From contig CM070876.1 of the NCBI GenBank assembly GCA_036365515.1, forward strand, positions 42,189,695-42,253,694: a stretch of 64,000 nt of DNA, read 5' to 3'. Positions 1-11,951 of the stretch are shown here, piece by piece. The notes beneath the pieces were generated by a model. The model had not been told where the DNA came from. It did no database searches and was given only the letters and a program-made list of their open reading frames with translations. The stretch is from Torymus aiolomorphi. Taxonomy: Eukaryota > Arthropoda > Insecta > Hymenoptera > Torymidae. The translations under genes were made by a program, and so were the position numbers. Each line of letters opens with the position of its first letter. The first letter of the stretch is position 1.

Positions 1-698
1 AAAATAAAAAGAATTATATTTTCATATGACTTTACAATTAATAGTATTGTTAATTGTTAATTTATCATCATACCTAAAAAAATATACGTTTGATATTATT
101 TCAAAAAATTTTACTAATGTAATCATTTTATCGAACACCTTAAAAAAACATTCAAATTTAAAACTTTTGTGAATAACTATACTACCATTTAATAATGTTA
201 TTAATAATATACTATAACAAATCTCATAATGTTTTCACAGACTATGTAATTATTTATTATTTTCTCTTATAAAGTTGTGGAATCTATCTAAAAAAACTTT
301 TTACAAAAGTTTAAACTAAGGCAAGTATTAGTCTCTCTCTCTCCCTCCCTCTCTCTCCCTCAATCTCCGTTAAACTGAGTACCAAAAACTTTAATGAGAG
401 CTTAAATATTTTTTCAAAACAATCAACACGTTCTTTAAAAAACTAATTTTTGAAGTATACTCTAACAACACAATTTGTCGATAGTCGTTTTATTTATTCT
501 AATCTCATCTATTCAACAAGCACTCTCTACAAATGGTAATAATTTTTTTTATGACTGTACAAATAATAATATCGTTAATAAAACTTTCTACGAAAGTATA
601 AAATAAGGCAAGTATAGAAGTTTTTTCTGTATAATCTATAAAATAATATTTATGATTTTTTAAAAGAAGTCAAATAAATACTAGTAAAAAAGTCTTTT

Positions 699-2430
699 TC
701 TTACTCGCCCACCCGAAAGTACGTACTTTCGGCCCGCATCTCCGGGCCGAAAGAGAAACTTTCGCATCCTATTTTAGACCAACCGCGCGCTCTGATTGGC
801 TGCCGAAATTTCCTGACCCGCGGCGCTTCAGCGCCCGCGCGCATGCCCGAGGAAAGATGTTTGTGCGGTGTGAAGGTTAGACACGTACGAAATAAACAGA
901 GGAAAGTGCACGGGTGACGAGAAAAAAGTTAGTTGAAATAAAAAGTGGTTTTGTTTGATCGTGGTTATTGTTTTTTAAACGTATGGACGGGAGCGTCCGA
1001 GAAAAATATGTTTGTGCGGTGTGAAGGTTAGACACGTACGAAATAGACAGAGGAAAGTGCACGTGTGACGAGAAAAAAGAGTTAATTGAAATAAAAAGTG
1101 GTGTTGTCTTTTTTTAATGAATGTGTTTCTGATGCCCGCCCCGACCAGCAAAACCTCGGCTTCGTGTCGGTCTTGCAAATGTCGGGCGGGCATCAGACCA
1201 TCTGTACAATAGCGAAAGTAGCAGACGCCCAAAAAACTAGCTCTCTACGCCGGGCCGAAAGAGAAAACAGTCGGTAATATCGACCGAGCTACCCAAAGCG
1301 GCCGACAGAGGCACTACTATCGAGGGGGCCGAAAGAAAAACTAACACTCAAACACAGCTAGCAGACGACAACGCAATTTTATCAATTATTTAACAATTAC
1401 AGAACGTACTTTCGGCCGGGGAGTAAGAAAAATAGTATACAATACTTGGACCGGAAATTGGATGCCCTGGCCGTGCGTTATGACGCCCTCGGCCTCGCCT
1501 CGGGCGTCATACCACGCACGGCCCGGAAATCCAATTTCCGGCCCACGTATCGTAATATACTATTTCTTACTCGCCCACCCGAAAGTACGTACTTTCGGCC
1601 CGCATCTCCGGGCCGAAAGAGAAACTTTCGCATCCTATTTTAGACCAACCGCGCGCTCTGATTGGCTGCCGAAATTTCCTGACCCGCGGCGCTTCAGCGC
1701 CCGCGCGCATGCCCGAGGAAAGATGTTTGTGCGGTGTGAAGGTTAGACACGTACGAAATAAACAGAGGAAAGTGCACGGGTGACGAGAAAAAAGTTAGTT
1801 GAAATAAAAAGTGGTTTTGTTTGATCGTGGTTATTGTTTTTTAAACGTATGGACGGGAGCGTCCGAGAAAAATATGTTTGTGCGGTGTGAAGGTTAGACA
1901 CGTACGAAATAGATAGAGGAAAGTGCACGTGTGACGAGAAAAAAGAGTTAATTGAAATAAAAAGTGGTGTTGTCTTTTTTTAATGAATGTGTTTCTGATG
2001 CCCGCCCCGACCAGCAAAACCTCGGCTTCGCCTCGGTCTTGCAAATGTCGGGCGGGCATCAGACCATCTGTACAATAGCGAAAGTAGCAGACGCCCAAAA
2101 AACTAGCTCTCTACGCCGGGCCGAAAGAAAAAACAGTCGGTAATATCGACCGAGCTACCCAAAGCGGCCGACAGAGGCACTACTATCGAGCGGGCCGAAA
2201 GAAAAATTAACACTCAAACACAGCTAGCAGACGACAACGCAATTTTATCAATTATTTAACAATTACAGAACGTACTTTCGGCCGGGGAGTAAGAAAAATA
2301 GTATACAATACTTGGACCGGAAATTGGATGCCCTGGCCGTGCGTTATGACGCCCTCGGCTTCGCCTCGGGCGTCATACCACGCCCGGCCCGGAAATCCAA
2401 TTTCCGGCCCACGTATCGTAATATACTATT
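699..2430. repeat. Tandem pair of 866-bp repeat units inserted in the foldback left arm
   Basis: Unit 1 is 699-1564 and unit 2 is 1565-2430, with an exact 866-bp period and very few differences. The matching right arm near 3390-3400 lacks this block, so it is an insertion. Each unit starts with TTACTCGCCCACCCGAAAG and has an inverted counterpart CCGAAAGTACG / CGTACTTTCGG before a GGGGAGTAAG motif, so each may be a small TIR element. Inside each unit is a 151-bp direct duplication (for example near 857 and 1008). Several GGGCCGAAAG repeats and GC-rich hairpins at 1130-1197 and 1451-1541 are also present. The short reading frames here are conserved only because the DNA is duplicated; I do not call genes. 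Confidence 0.8.
1451..1541. repeat. GC-rich hairpin at the end of each 866-bp unit
   Basis: A near-perfect inverted repeat opens with CCGGAAATTGGATGCCC and closes with CCAATTTCCGG around a short loop. The same hairpin recurs at 2317-2407, where a C/T change in the arm is visible. Its place just outside the CGTACTTTCGG motif suggests a terminal or replication-related structure; this is inference. Confidence 0.7.
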
Positions 2431-4064
2431 ACCTCATTGAGTCAATGTATGCTCAAAAAATTATATGTAACTACATTCAAATTGTTCACTGTAAATCAAA
2501 CAAACGAAATTTGTAAAATCAATTATCGATAGTCAAGTAATGCAAACCATTCTCCGAAAAACTGTATGACTATGTTCTTATATAATACCTATACTACTAT
2601 AATACTATATCTACTATAATGCCTTCTTTCTATTTCTAAAATTCATAAGAATTTTTTCAGATATTTACGAAAAGTCAAAGCCTATATAACAAAATAACAT
2701 AGTTACCAACACATCATTACTTTTCATTATTCCTCCTCAATTTTGAACTTTCTATAATATTACTCATCTTGGAAGGACAAGAGAAGTCTAGAGCTGCTCT
2801 AGCAGGGGTGGTCCTCCGATCTCCCGCGGGATTGTACTTTCTATTTAAAAACAATGTGATAGATTCATAAATCAGTAGTTAATATGTAGAAGCAACCCAT
2901 TTATACATTTTATCTGATCTTTAAATATATGAATATTTATATTAAAATGACCATGCTTTACACCTTCAACTGCAAACCGTCGTGCCCGCCAAGTATGTAT
3001 GGGAGATCGGAGGACCACTCCTGCTAGAGCAGCTCTAAACTTCTCTTGTCCTTCCAAGATGCGTAATATTATAGAAAGTTCAAAATTGAGGAGGAATAAT
3101 GAAAAATAGTGATGTGTTGGTAACTATGTAATTTTTTTATATAAGCTTTGACTTTTCGTAAATATCTGACAAAATTATTATGAATTTTAGAAATAGAAAG
3201 AAGGCATTATAGTAGATATAGTATTATAGTAGTATATGCATTATATGAGAACATAGTCATACAGTTTTTCGCAGAATGGTTTGCATTACTTGACTATCGA
3301 TAATTGATTTTACAACTTTCGTTTGTTTGATTTGCAGTGAACAATTTGAATGTAGTTACATATAATTTGTTTGAGCATACATTGACTCAATGAATTAAAA
3401 GACTTTTTTACTAGTATTTATTTGACTTCTTTTAAAAAATCGTAATATTATTTTATAGATTATACAGAAAAAACTTCTATACTTGCCTTATTTTATATTA
3501 TTATTTGTACAGTCATAAAAAAAATTATTACCATTTGTAGAGAGTGCTTGTTGAATAGATGAGATTAGAATAAATAAAACGACTATCGACAAATTGTGTT
3601 GTTAGAATATACTTAAAAAATTAGTTTTTTAAAGAACGTGTTGATTGTTTTGAAAAAATATTTAAGCTCTCATTAAAGTTTTTGGTACTCAGTTTGACGG
3701 AGATTGAGGGAGAGAGAGGGAGGGAGAGAGAGAGAAACTAATACTTGCCTTAGTTTAAACTTTTGTAAAAAGTTTTTTTAGATAGATTCCACAACTTTAT
3801 AAGAGAAAATAATAAATAATTACACAGTCTGTGAAAACATTATGAGATTTGTTATAGTATATTATTAATAACATTATTAAATGGTAGTTATAGTTATTCA
3901 CAAAAGTTTTAAATTTGAATGTTTTTTAAGGAGCTCGATAAAATGATTACATTAGTAAACTTTTTGAAATAATATCAAATGTGTATTTTTTTAGGTATGA
4001 TGAAAAATTAACAATTAACAATACTATTAATTGTAAAGTCATATGAAAATATAATTCTTTTTAT

Positions 4065-4811
4065 TTTTATAGATTCCAGAAAAAACATATACTTGCCTTA
4101 TTTTATACTTTCGTAGAAAGTTGTATTATTTCTACTTTAATTTTTATTTCTACTTTAATTTGGATAAATGTATAAATCAAAAAATATTTTTGAGAAAAAA
4201 ATGTTAATGCTTTCTTTTTAGAGAAAACATTTTTCAAAGATTCTGTAGTTTTTAAAATAAAGTTTGTTACTATATTATTCTTGTAGAAAATATCTTGTTG
4301 GCTGTCTTAAAATAGTACATTACGATACGGAAGTCGAAGGTGATTATTTTTTTCGACTTTATAGAACACAAAAATTTATTATTTATTCATATAATTCCTT
4401 TCCATAAAATAAAACGTAAATAATTTTTAAGGATTGTATAGGTTTCGGAAAATAATTTTTATGGTTTCCGAAAAAAATATTTACGGTTTGCAAAAGTTTT
4501 TCTAAAAGGATTATAAAGGGTTTGGAAAATAATTTCTCGTTGTTTGCAAACGTTTTTAAAGGATTGTCGAGATTTTGTAATTTAATTTATCAAAGGATTT
4601 TTTAAAAGATGTAGTGGTAGATAATTTTTGGAGATATTTTGTAGAGAAAATAATAATGAATTATTTACAGAAATGATACTGTTATTGATCCATAATGGTA
4701 TGGTCAATACCATTAATTGTAGTAATACATACAAATAATGGTAAGAATATTTTAAAACAGAAACGAAAAAAAGGATAATTAAACAATTTTCCTTATGCAA
4801 ATGCTTGAAAA
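4065..4811. other. Gene-free AT-rich stretch
   Basis: Bases 4070-4130 repeat a piece of the foldback arm (compare 560-640, inverted). Around 4380-4580 a degenerate motif of the type AGGATTGT...GGTTT..GAAAATAATTT recurs about three times. Nothing coding is recognised. Confidence 0.5.
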
Positions 4812-4817
4812 AAAAAA

Positions 4818-4885
4818 CGCCCGGGATTTGAACCCTAAGCAAAAGATCAACAGGTGCGCGCCTTAACCGCGCCGCCATCGACGAC
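4818..4885 (-). repeat. tRNA-derived (SINE-like) sequence with Pol III A and B boxes
   Basis: Read on the minus strand, GATGGCGGCGCGGTTAAGGC (A-box region, 4860-4879) resembles the D-arm of a class II Leu/Ser tRNA. GGTTCAAATCC (within 4821-4835) matches the B box at 10 of 11 positions. The acceptor and T stems do not fold well and no variable arm is seen, so this is more likely a SINE head or tRNA pseudogene than a working tRNA. A poly-T run follows on the minus strand. Confidence 0.55.
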
Positions 4886-5089
4886 ACGCTATACATCTAA
4901 CGTGAGATCGTTTATGATCATCTTTACCCCTTAGGGGTTAGGTTTAGATATTTGGTTTGGTTGTTAATATTGGGTTTACATGGTTTCCATTACTTTTATT
5001 TAATGATAATATTAGATATTATAATTTAATATATGATTTTTAATAATAGATCATTATTTTGATATCGTTTCGTGTTACGTTCTCAACCG
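4886..5089. other. Short spacer with nothing recognised
   Basis: AT-rich sequence between the tRNA-like box and the next foldback arm. Confidence 0.4.
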
Positions 5090-7190
5090 CTCTCTGTTCA
5101 AGCGCGCGCGCAGTCCGGGCAGCCAATCCACGCAGGACGCTTTAGTCTAGGCGCAGGCTATGATTTCGTAGCCGATTGAGTGCCATTGCTCTACTCAAGG
5201 TTTTTATATGTATTTTTTCATCCTGATTACGAATTTTGAGGGTAGAAGTCCTGAAAGTGGTCAGATAAATTGTTTTTAACAATTTAATTGTTTAAATCGT
5301 TATTTCTTTAATTCTTTGATAGATATCAAAATTTTGCTTTTGCAAAATTGTTGGTTTTTAATTCGGAAATATGCTCGATTTTGAATTTTTAAGAAAACTT
5401 AATTAGAAAAAAAGTTATAGCAAATTTAGTGCAAAAAAGTCCTGTTGTATCTTCGCGCGGCCACTCTTTCGCTTGTATCTCCGGTTCTAACAAAAGTTTT
5501 TCAACTTTCAACCTCGCATTTTGAAGAGAGAATAATATTCTATTAAGCCACTTCATAATTATTATCTGTAATTTAGTTTACGTAATTATTTAAACGTTTT
5601 TAATTAAAAATTTCAGTAAAAAATGTCAATTTAATTTGTTTATAAGACTTTCTTCACTATTTACACTAATTTTCTCAAATTTTTTCTATTGCAAACTTGT
5701 CTGTTTTTCATTTACAAATACGCTAGATTTTGAAGTTTTAAGAAAACTTAATTAGAAAAAAAGGTATCACAAATTGAGTGCAAAAAAGTCTCGTTGTAGC
5801 TAAGCGCGGCCACTCTTTCGCTTGTATCTCCGGTTCTAACGAAACTTTTCAACTTTCAACCTCGCATTTTGAAGAGAGAATAATATTCTATGAAGCTACT
5901 TTATAATAATTATCTATAATTTAGTTTAAATAATTATTTCAGCGTTTCAACCGAAAAATTTCTGTAAAAAATGTCGATTTTATTTGTTAAATGAAATCAA
6001 CATATTTTAATAAAATCAATACACATAGTTTACTAAGATTTTTTTTAATAAAACTTCATAAAAATATGTAATTAAGAACTCTAAATTATATTAATTTAAT
6101 CATTGTATTTATGAGCGCTGCGCCCGCACATCGCATTTAATGCAGTACTTCAAATTCAAACATATAAGTAATATTTTAAATTTTAAATTTGGCATATTTT
6201 GGTTTTGTTACATTAATTTTCAGATTAAACTTGAGATGTGGAAATACGTTAGAAAACGAATAATAGATTATTTGATAAAATATCAATGTCATTTATATTT
6301 ATGCGTGTACATCAAATAAATCAATATTATTTACTTGAAGTTTATAATTGTGGCGCTTATTTTTTTTACACTAAATTATAGATAATAATTATAAATTAAT
6401 TTAATAATATTTTATGTTTAGCTGAAAATTAACAAATTTTTGCCAGAAGAAGTAAAAGAGTTATCGCGCTTAGCTACAACGGGACTTTTTTGCACTCAAT
6501 TTGCGATACCTTTTTTTCTAATTAAGTTTTCTTAAAAATTCAAAATCTAGCGTGTTTGTAAATGAAAAACAAACAACTTTGCAATAGAAAAGTTTTCAGA
6601 AAATTAGTGCAAATAGTGAAAAAAGTCTTATAAACAAATTAAATTCACATTTTTTACTGAAATTTTTAATAAAAACGTTTAAATAATTATGTAAACTAAA
6701 TTATAGATAATAATTATGAAGTAGCTTCATAGAATATTATTCTCTCTTCAAAATGTGAGGTTGAAAGTTGAAAATTTTTCGTTAGAACCGGAGATACAAG
6801 CGAAAGAGTAGCCACGCGAAGGTACATCAGGACTTTTTTGCACTAAATTTGCTATAACTTTTTTTCTAATTAAGTTCTCTTAAAAATTCAAAATCGAGCA
6901 TATTTTTTAATTAAAAACCAACAATTTTGCAAAAGCAAAATTTTAATATCTATCAAAGAATTAAAGATATAACGATTTAAACAATTAAATTGTTAATAAC
7001 AATTTATCTGACCACTTTCAGAACTTCTACCCTCAAAATTCGTAATCAGGACGAAAAAATACGTATAAAAACCTTGAGTAGAGCAATGGCACTCAATCGG
7101 CTACGAAATCATAGCCGGCGCCTAGACTACTTCTGCGCAGGCGCGAGCTCTCAGCACACCTTCGGCGCACTGCAACGGCTTCTCAGTGCT
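5090..7190. repeat. Foldback element with internally duplicated arms
   Basis: About 5090-5960 is the reverse complement of about 6360-7190. The outer part of each arm carries a GC-rich block (5100-5190; 7090-7160). The inner part holds a module of about 350 bp present twice per arm; the left copies start near 5399 and 5749. The module contains AAAAAAGTCC, GCGGCCACTCTTTCGC and TCTCCGGTTCTAAC. The spacer 5960-6360 is unique AT-rich DNA. It directly abuts the Penelope-like fragment. Penelope-like elements often carry direct or inverted pseudo-LTRs, so this structure could belong to that element; this is inference. Confidence 0.75.
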
Positions 7191-7199
7191 CTCGTACAT

Positions 7200-7983
7200 T
7201 TGTTTATAATCTAGTAGACAGAGCGATAAAATTAGAACATGTACAATTTCACCAAAACAATTTGACTATAGTCTCAGAATTACTTTTAAACAATGGTTAT
7301 CCAAAAAAATTTATTGACACTATCATTGCGAACAAACTATTTTTCATTAACAATATTCAAGATACTCAACGGAAAAAAATAACGATACACTTTTCATCGA
7401 TAATAGTCAACAAAGGAAAAAGTTTGTTGTTTTACTGTATATTAAAGACCTTAGTTTCAAACTAAAAAATATTTTATCTAGACATAACTATAAAGTCATA
7501 AACGAACCAATTAATAAATTTACCAAATATGTTACATTAGGAAAAGATACAATAGATAAAATCTCTATAAATAATGTAGTTTAAAAGATAAACTGTAATG
7601 ATTGTAAGACATCGTACATTGGTCAAACTAGTAGGAAACTCAAAAAGCGTATTTATGAACATAAACTTTGTATAAAAAATGATGATACAAAATCAGCTCT
7701 GGTCGAACATATACATGCCACAAAACATAAGATAAATTTAGATAATATCAAAATTTTATACAGTGAAAATAGAAAAAGAAAATTATTGTTTTCCGAAATG
7801 TTACATATTTATAACACAAACAACAATATGCATAGAATCAAGACACTCAAATTAAAAAGCGATTTTAAAACAACAATTGATACTATTAACCAATCGACGA
7901 AAACTAGAGATAAACTCTTTTGTAGAAAAAACAAATATACGAGAGCACTGAGAAGCCGTTGTCATGCCCTCCCCACCAACTGA
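7200..7983 (+). pseudogene. Penelope-like element ORF remnant with GIY-YIG-type C-terminus
   Basis: The readable part starts near 7205 with LNNGYPKKFIDTI, a motif typical of the end of a Penelope-like reverse transcriptase. It is interrupted by in-frame stops near 7463 and 7582. It then continues as CNDCKTSYIGQTSRKLKKR followed by YEHKL and a conserved HIHATKHKI segment up to about 7983. In known Penelope-like elements YIGQT with a downstream R..EH belongs to the GIY-YIG endonuclease domain. The reverse transcriptase core is missing. Flanks of about 35 bp at 7171-7205 and 7920-7962 are inverted copies of each other. It is a dead 5'-truncated copy. Confidence 0.7.
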
Positions 7984-8280
7984 AATTAGATTATGAATAC
8001 ACCTGTCGTAGTACCGTCGCGTTTGAATGTTATTGTACTTTGACGCTTGAGGGTTACCACCCAGGCAAAAGCGCCTTGCCTCTGTCCTGATTTTTTCAAT
8101 CATGGACAGTGTGACGTATTACGGCCGGTTATTGGTTGCAATTTTGACAACGTGCAATATTCTTATGCACGAATAAAACGAGTTAATCTTTTGAAGTGAG
8201 ATAAAATTGTGTGACGTTTTTTTATGTTAGCATTGACAAAATTGTTCAATGACAAATTGTTATTTTAATATTGTTGCTTT
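7984..8280. other. 3' flank of the Penelope-like remnant, no gene seen
   Basis: Contains no coding signal that I recognise. It may be element 3' untranslated DNA because a recurrent tail follows at 8281. Confidence 0.4.
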
Positions 8281-8400
8281 AGTCTCTGAAGAGGGAAACT
8301 TAAAAAATGTTTCCGAAACATTAGAAAAAAAAAAAAATTCATTAATAAAAAATGTCTGCTTGGAAGGATCTTGAGTGATTTATTTCACAATTACCTATCT
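8281..8400 (+). repeat. Element 3'-tail repeat, copy 1
   Basis: The segment GAAGAGGGAAACTTAAAAAA followed by a poly-A run and GAGTGATTTATTTCACAATTACCTATC matches 9268-9345, where a shorter version occurs. The form 'GAAGAGGG..TTTCCGAAACATT' resembles the 3' tails of insect retroelements. Two copies about 990 bp apart suggest nested or sequential insertion. Confidence 0.55.
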
Positions 8401-9659
8401 ATAGAAACTTCTTATGTTGCCGCACGTTATTCTTAGAAACAAAAGGGATGCATATTTTAAATCCTTACTTATACTACTATTTCCGGTGATCTTTTTGAGT
8501 AATGTAAAATTGTCCGTTTCTCTGAGCTACAAAAATAAGGTAATAAGGTAAAAGTACCGATTTCGAAACAGGTCTCAATCATATTACTTTACGAAAAAAA
8601 TATATTTCATTAAATATTTATTTTAAAATTGCAATTCATAAGTAATTTTACTTGTAAGAGTATTAAACATTGAAAAAAAAATTAAAAAATTATTTTTTCA
8701 GGCAGGTTCTTAAGGTAGTTACATCCTAACTACGTAAGTCAAAACATCAATGTTCCACATGTGACCAACGTGGTATACATGTGTAACAAAGTTTTTTCTC
8801 TATCCCATGGGCGAAAGTACGTAGTTCCGCCGTTCGTTTAGGCTAGAAGAAGTAGCACTTTTACCCATTGCTGAAACGTCTGAAACAGTTGCCGCGCGCA
8901 AATTGCGGGATACTGCAATTTCGGCCCGCAACTGTCTCACGTCAGGAGCGTGGTGCTCTCAAGAAGGATGGTCACTATGCCCACCGATAAATAGCGCGTC
9001 GCTAACACAATTATAGGGTACTATCCTATGCGTTCCGAAAAATTAAACGGAATGCATTTAAACCTGTGAGGGTGCTATCCCATGGCGTTCCGAAAAATTA
9101 AACGGAACCATTTAAGCCCATGAGAGCAGAAGAGACATTCACGGAAAAAAACCTCTCTCTCGCTAAATCATGGTTTCGTTGAATTTTTCGGAACATCCTT
9201 ATCGCTGCTGCGTAACCAAAACCTTTTCCGTGTAGTAGTACGCCAGATACAGCGCGCATGCTTTTATCACGGTATTCGAGAGGGAAATTTAGAAAATGCT
9301 TCTGTTGAGTGGTTTATTTCACAATTACCTATCTATTTAATTATACGCAAATAGTTCAAAAGAACAAGAAATCGTTATAAGAAGTTACCGCCATTAAAAA
9401 ATTTTCTAAGTTTTTTCTTGATTTTAAGTGTTCCGGTACATTCTTTATAGTCAAGAGAAAAATATATTTTTTGGCGCGTCACACTGATTTGAACTAAATA
9501 TTTGATTTTGTAATAATATCTTAATAAAATATCGATTTGTTGCGGCTTATCATCTCTTGGCACGCAATGCTTAAGAGATTATTGTAGATTAATGCTCATA
9601 AAAGTAAAGCAACCAATATGGGGAACTTTCATTTAGAAAAATTGTACAATTGTTCGTAG
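8401..9659. other. Intronic or intergenic DNA upstream of the Lis-1 exons
   Basis: No coding exon is recognised. A hairpin lies at 8880-8936 (arms CAGTTGCCGCGCGCAAATTGC and its imperfect complement). A duplicated segment of about 54 bp at 9012-9117 carries GCGTTCCGAAAAATTAAACGG twice. The second copy of the tail repeat lies at 9268-9345. If Lis-1 is a full gene, this is part of an intron and the 5' exons lie left of the window. Confidence 0.45.
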
Positions 9660-10222
9660 GTTGAATTAAGAGATCATGACCATGTAGTGGAATGCATTGC
9701 ATGGGCGCCAGACTGTGCGAGATCGGCTATAAACGCAGCAGCTGGCACCGATAATAAGGGCGCATACGAGGGTCCTTTCCTTGCATCAGGCTCACGGGAT
9801 AAGACGATTCGTGTTTGGGACGTCGGCAGCGGCGTCTGTCTTTTCACTCTTCTCGGTCACGACAACTGGATCAGGGGTATTATGTTTCATCCAAGCGGCA
9901 AATTCATCGTCAGCGCATCCGACGACAAGACGTTGCGAGTCTGGGATACGCGTAATAAAAGAAACATGAAGACACTTGAAGCTCACGCCCATTTTTGTAC
10001 TTCAGTTGGTATGTCTCACCCTTTCTTTTCTATAGCTCGTAAATTTTGGGAAATAATGTTATAACTCAATATTTTTATTTTAATTTGGATTGAAACTCAA
10101 ATAGTTTCATGAGAGACTGTTACGATTTCACATTTGTTTTTCTTGCAGATTTTCATAGGTCTCATCCTTACGTGGTCACCGGCAGCGTAGACCAGACCGC
10201 GAAGATCTGGGAATGTCGCTAG
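9660..10222 (+). CDS. Lis-1: Lis-1 (PAFAH1B1 orthologue), last two coding exons
   Basis: Exon A is 9660-10008 and exon B is 10149-10222, joined by a phase-1 GT-AG intron (10009-10148). Together they encode 140 residues and a stop. The reading starts [16 protein letters not shown] and holds three WD40 blades: [24 protein letters not shown] and [14 protein letters not shown], which is the very C-terminus. Order and wording match the end of metazoan LIS1 (about 410 residues). LIS1 is the dynein regulator that works with NudE in nuclear migration and neuronal function. The acceptor before 9660 reads TTCGTAG. An internal ATG at 9687 is not the true start. About two thirds of the protein is absent from the window, so earlier exons lie further left across a repeat-filled intron, or this is a partial copy. 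Both splice junctions keep the frame, which favours a living gene. Confidence 0.9.
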
Positions 10223-10590
10223 TCACCGAGCGTTCCTGATTTTTTTCGGCGGACGAAGAAATCAGTTACTAAGCAAAGAATTCTTTTAGAAATACGGAGC
10301 GAGAACCGTGTTTCCGAAACAATAGGAACGGCTGAACGCGAGAGCTGCTGCAAACGCTGTCGTACATACAATTATTATAATTATTATACACACACATATG
10401 GTTAAGAGCTCTTTAATTAATTTATATAATAAAGTATAATTAATAATTAATATTATACATGTATCGGTTCAAAACAATGATATACACTCAATTTATGAAA
10501 AGAACGGCGTGGTCGAATCTGCGAGAGGGGAGGGGGCGAGTGTAGGAGTGCGTGAGGAAAAAAGAACAATAAAACTCACACCACTTCTAG
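10223..10590 (+). promoter_or_regulatory. Lis-1: Probable Lis-1 3' UTR with polyadenylation signals
   Basis: Follows the stop codon. AATAAA occurs at 10428-10433 and again at 10568-10573. Which one is used cannot be told from sequence. Confidence 0.5.
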
Positions 10591-10754
10591 CTTGACAGTT
10601 TCCTAACAGCGTCTTTGAAAAAAAAGATAGAATCTACACTTATACATAAGAAATATATTGCAGTACTTATAATTTTACTTCGGACTGCTTTTTATTTATG
10701 TATACATTTTCTTCGTCTTTTCTTCCGTTTTACGCTTTCCTCGAAAATAACTGG

Positions 10755-11150
10755 ATATATTTATGGGACATTCTCTGTCAAATCGGCCACCGCCTCTGCC
10801 AGTTTCATTTTTCGAGATAAAAAATTCATTATGGGCTTGAAATGTTCCTCGGAGACTCCCCTTTCAAATGCAACTTGGCGATTTTGACAAATCCAAGATT
10901 GGAAAACTAGTGAACAATCACATCCAGAACGTTCTGAATGACTTATTCAAAAATGTATATTTATTCTCATGTAGGGTGAATCCTTTGTCCACTGTTACAG
11001 TGTCGCCATTTTGGATTTGTCTAAATCGCCACGTCCTATTTGAAAGCGGAGTTTCGGAGAAAAATTTTAAGCCCATAATGAATTTTTTATCTCGAAAAAT
11101 GAAACTGGCGGAGGGGGTGTTCGATTTGACAGAGAATGTCCCATATATAT
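10755..11150. repeat. Foldback MITE downstream of Lis-1
   Basis: An inverted repeat with arms of about 145 bp: 10755-10910 (TGGGACATTCTCTGTCAAAT) pairs with 11000-11150 (ATTTGACAGAGAATGTCCCA). The spacer is about 90 bp. Reading frames across it come from the palindrome and are not genes. Confidence 0.8.
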
Positions 11151-11589
11151 GATACAATCGCACGATTATTACTGGCACAGGCAAAATGTTAATGAAATAA
11201 ACTTGACGGGATGTGCTCTCGTGCTGTCCTTCCGAGTGCGCGAAGAATACGTCAAGGAACGTTATTGATTGCAGAGTGTAATTTGGTGTATAGATGACCG
11301 ACTGATTTATGTGAAACTGTATCAATATAATGTATCGAATATATTATAAAAAGCTGAATGGTTAATTTAATTGTTAATTAAAGCGAGTGCAATTTTGAAA
11401 GAGTTCACGAATATATATTTAAGAAAACGACACTGCAAGTCATTACTCGAAACAATTCGAGTTTGAAAAAAAATTGTACACCCATACAGCCACCCATACA
11501 TATGCACATACACATAACGCGCGCACGTGCACGCTTACTAAATAAGTATTTGCAAAACACTGAGTATAGAAACACACGAACAACCCGGG
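11151..11589. other. Nothing recognised
   Basis: Mixed sequence with scattered CACGCG and CATACA runs; no coding or structural signal seen. Confidence 0.4.
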
Positions 11590-11800
11590 TAAAAAAATGT
11601 TATATATGATTATATATTGAATTTGACCTTATATAACCATATATGATCATATATAATCATGTATATAAAATCATACATAATTATATACAAATCATCATGT
11701 ATGATCATGCATGATTAAGTATACTTATATATGAGTATATATTATCACGTATATGCAAAAAATATTACATATATGATCATATATTACTAAATATTGTCGT
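11590..11800. repeat. AT-rich degenerate satellite
   Basis: Repeated variants of ATATATGATCATATAT, locally self-complementary, over about 210 bp. Confidence 0.75.
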
Positions 11801-11805
11801 ATATT

Positions 11806-11872
11806 TATGTGTGTGTGCGCGCGCGCGTTTGTGTGTGTGTGTGTGGGTGGGTGGGCGTGCGTGCGTGCGTGC

Positions 11873-11946
<74 letters not shown>
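11806..11946 (+). repeat. (GT)n microsatellite
   Basis: GT/GC/GTGC dinucleotide tract with a pure (GT) core from about 11879 to 11946. Cys-Val open frames over it are artefacts. Confidence 0.95.

Positions 11947-11951
<5 letters not shown>

Larger units (their letters stand above)
1..4064. repeat. Foldback element (long inverted repeat), left end clipped by the window
   Basis: Bases 1-690 continue at 2431-2830 and read as the reverse complement of about 2990-4064. The pairing can be followed through the CT-rich tract at 330-360 against the GA-rich tract at 3710-3740. Arms are about 1.08 kb around a spacer of about 160 bp. The arms contain shorter internal repeats, such as the segment around 560-640 that recurs inverted at 4070-4130. 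No credible coding sequence was found. The left terminus lies outside the window, so no target duplication can be read. This is probably a non-autonomous DNA element; the family is unknown. Confidence 0.85.

Noticed and set aside
877..2098. Pairs of identical 61- and 85-residue frames
   Set aside because: Conserved only because the 866-bp unit is duplicated; no start context, no family.
4818..4885. Functional tRNA gene
   Set aside because: A and B boxes present, but stems do not pair and the anticodon arm is unclear.
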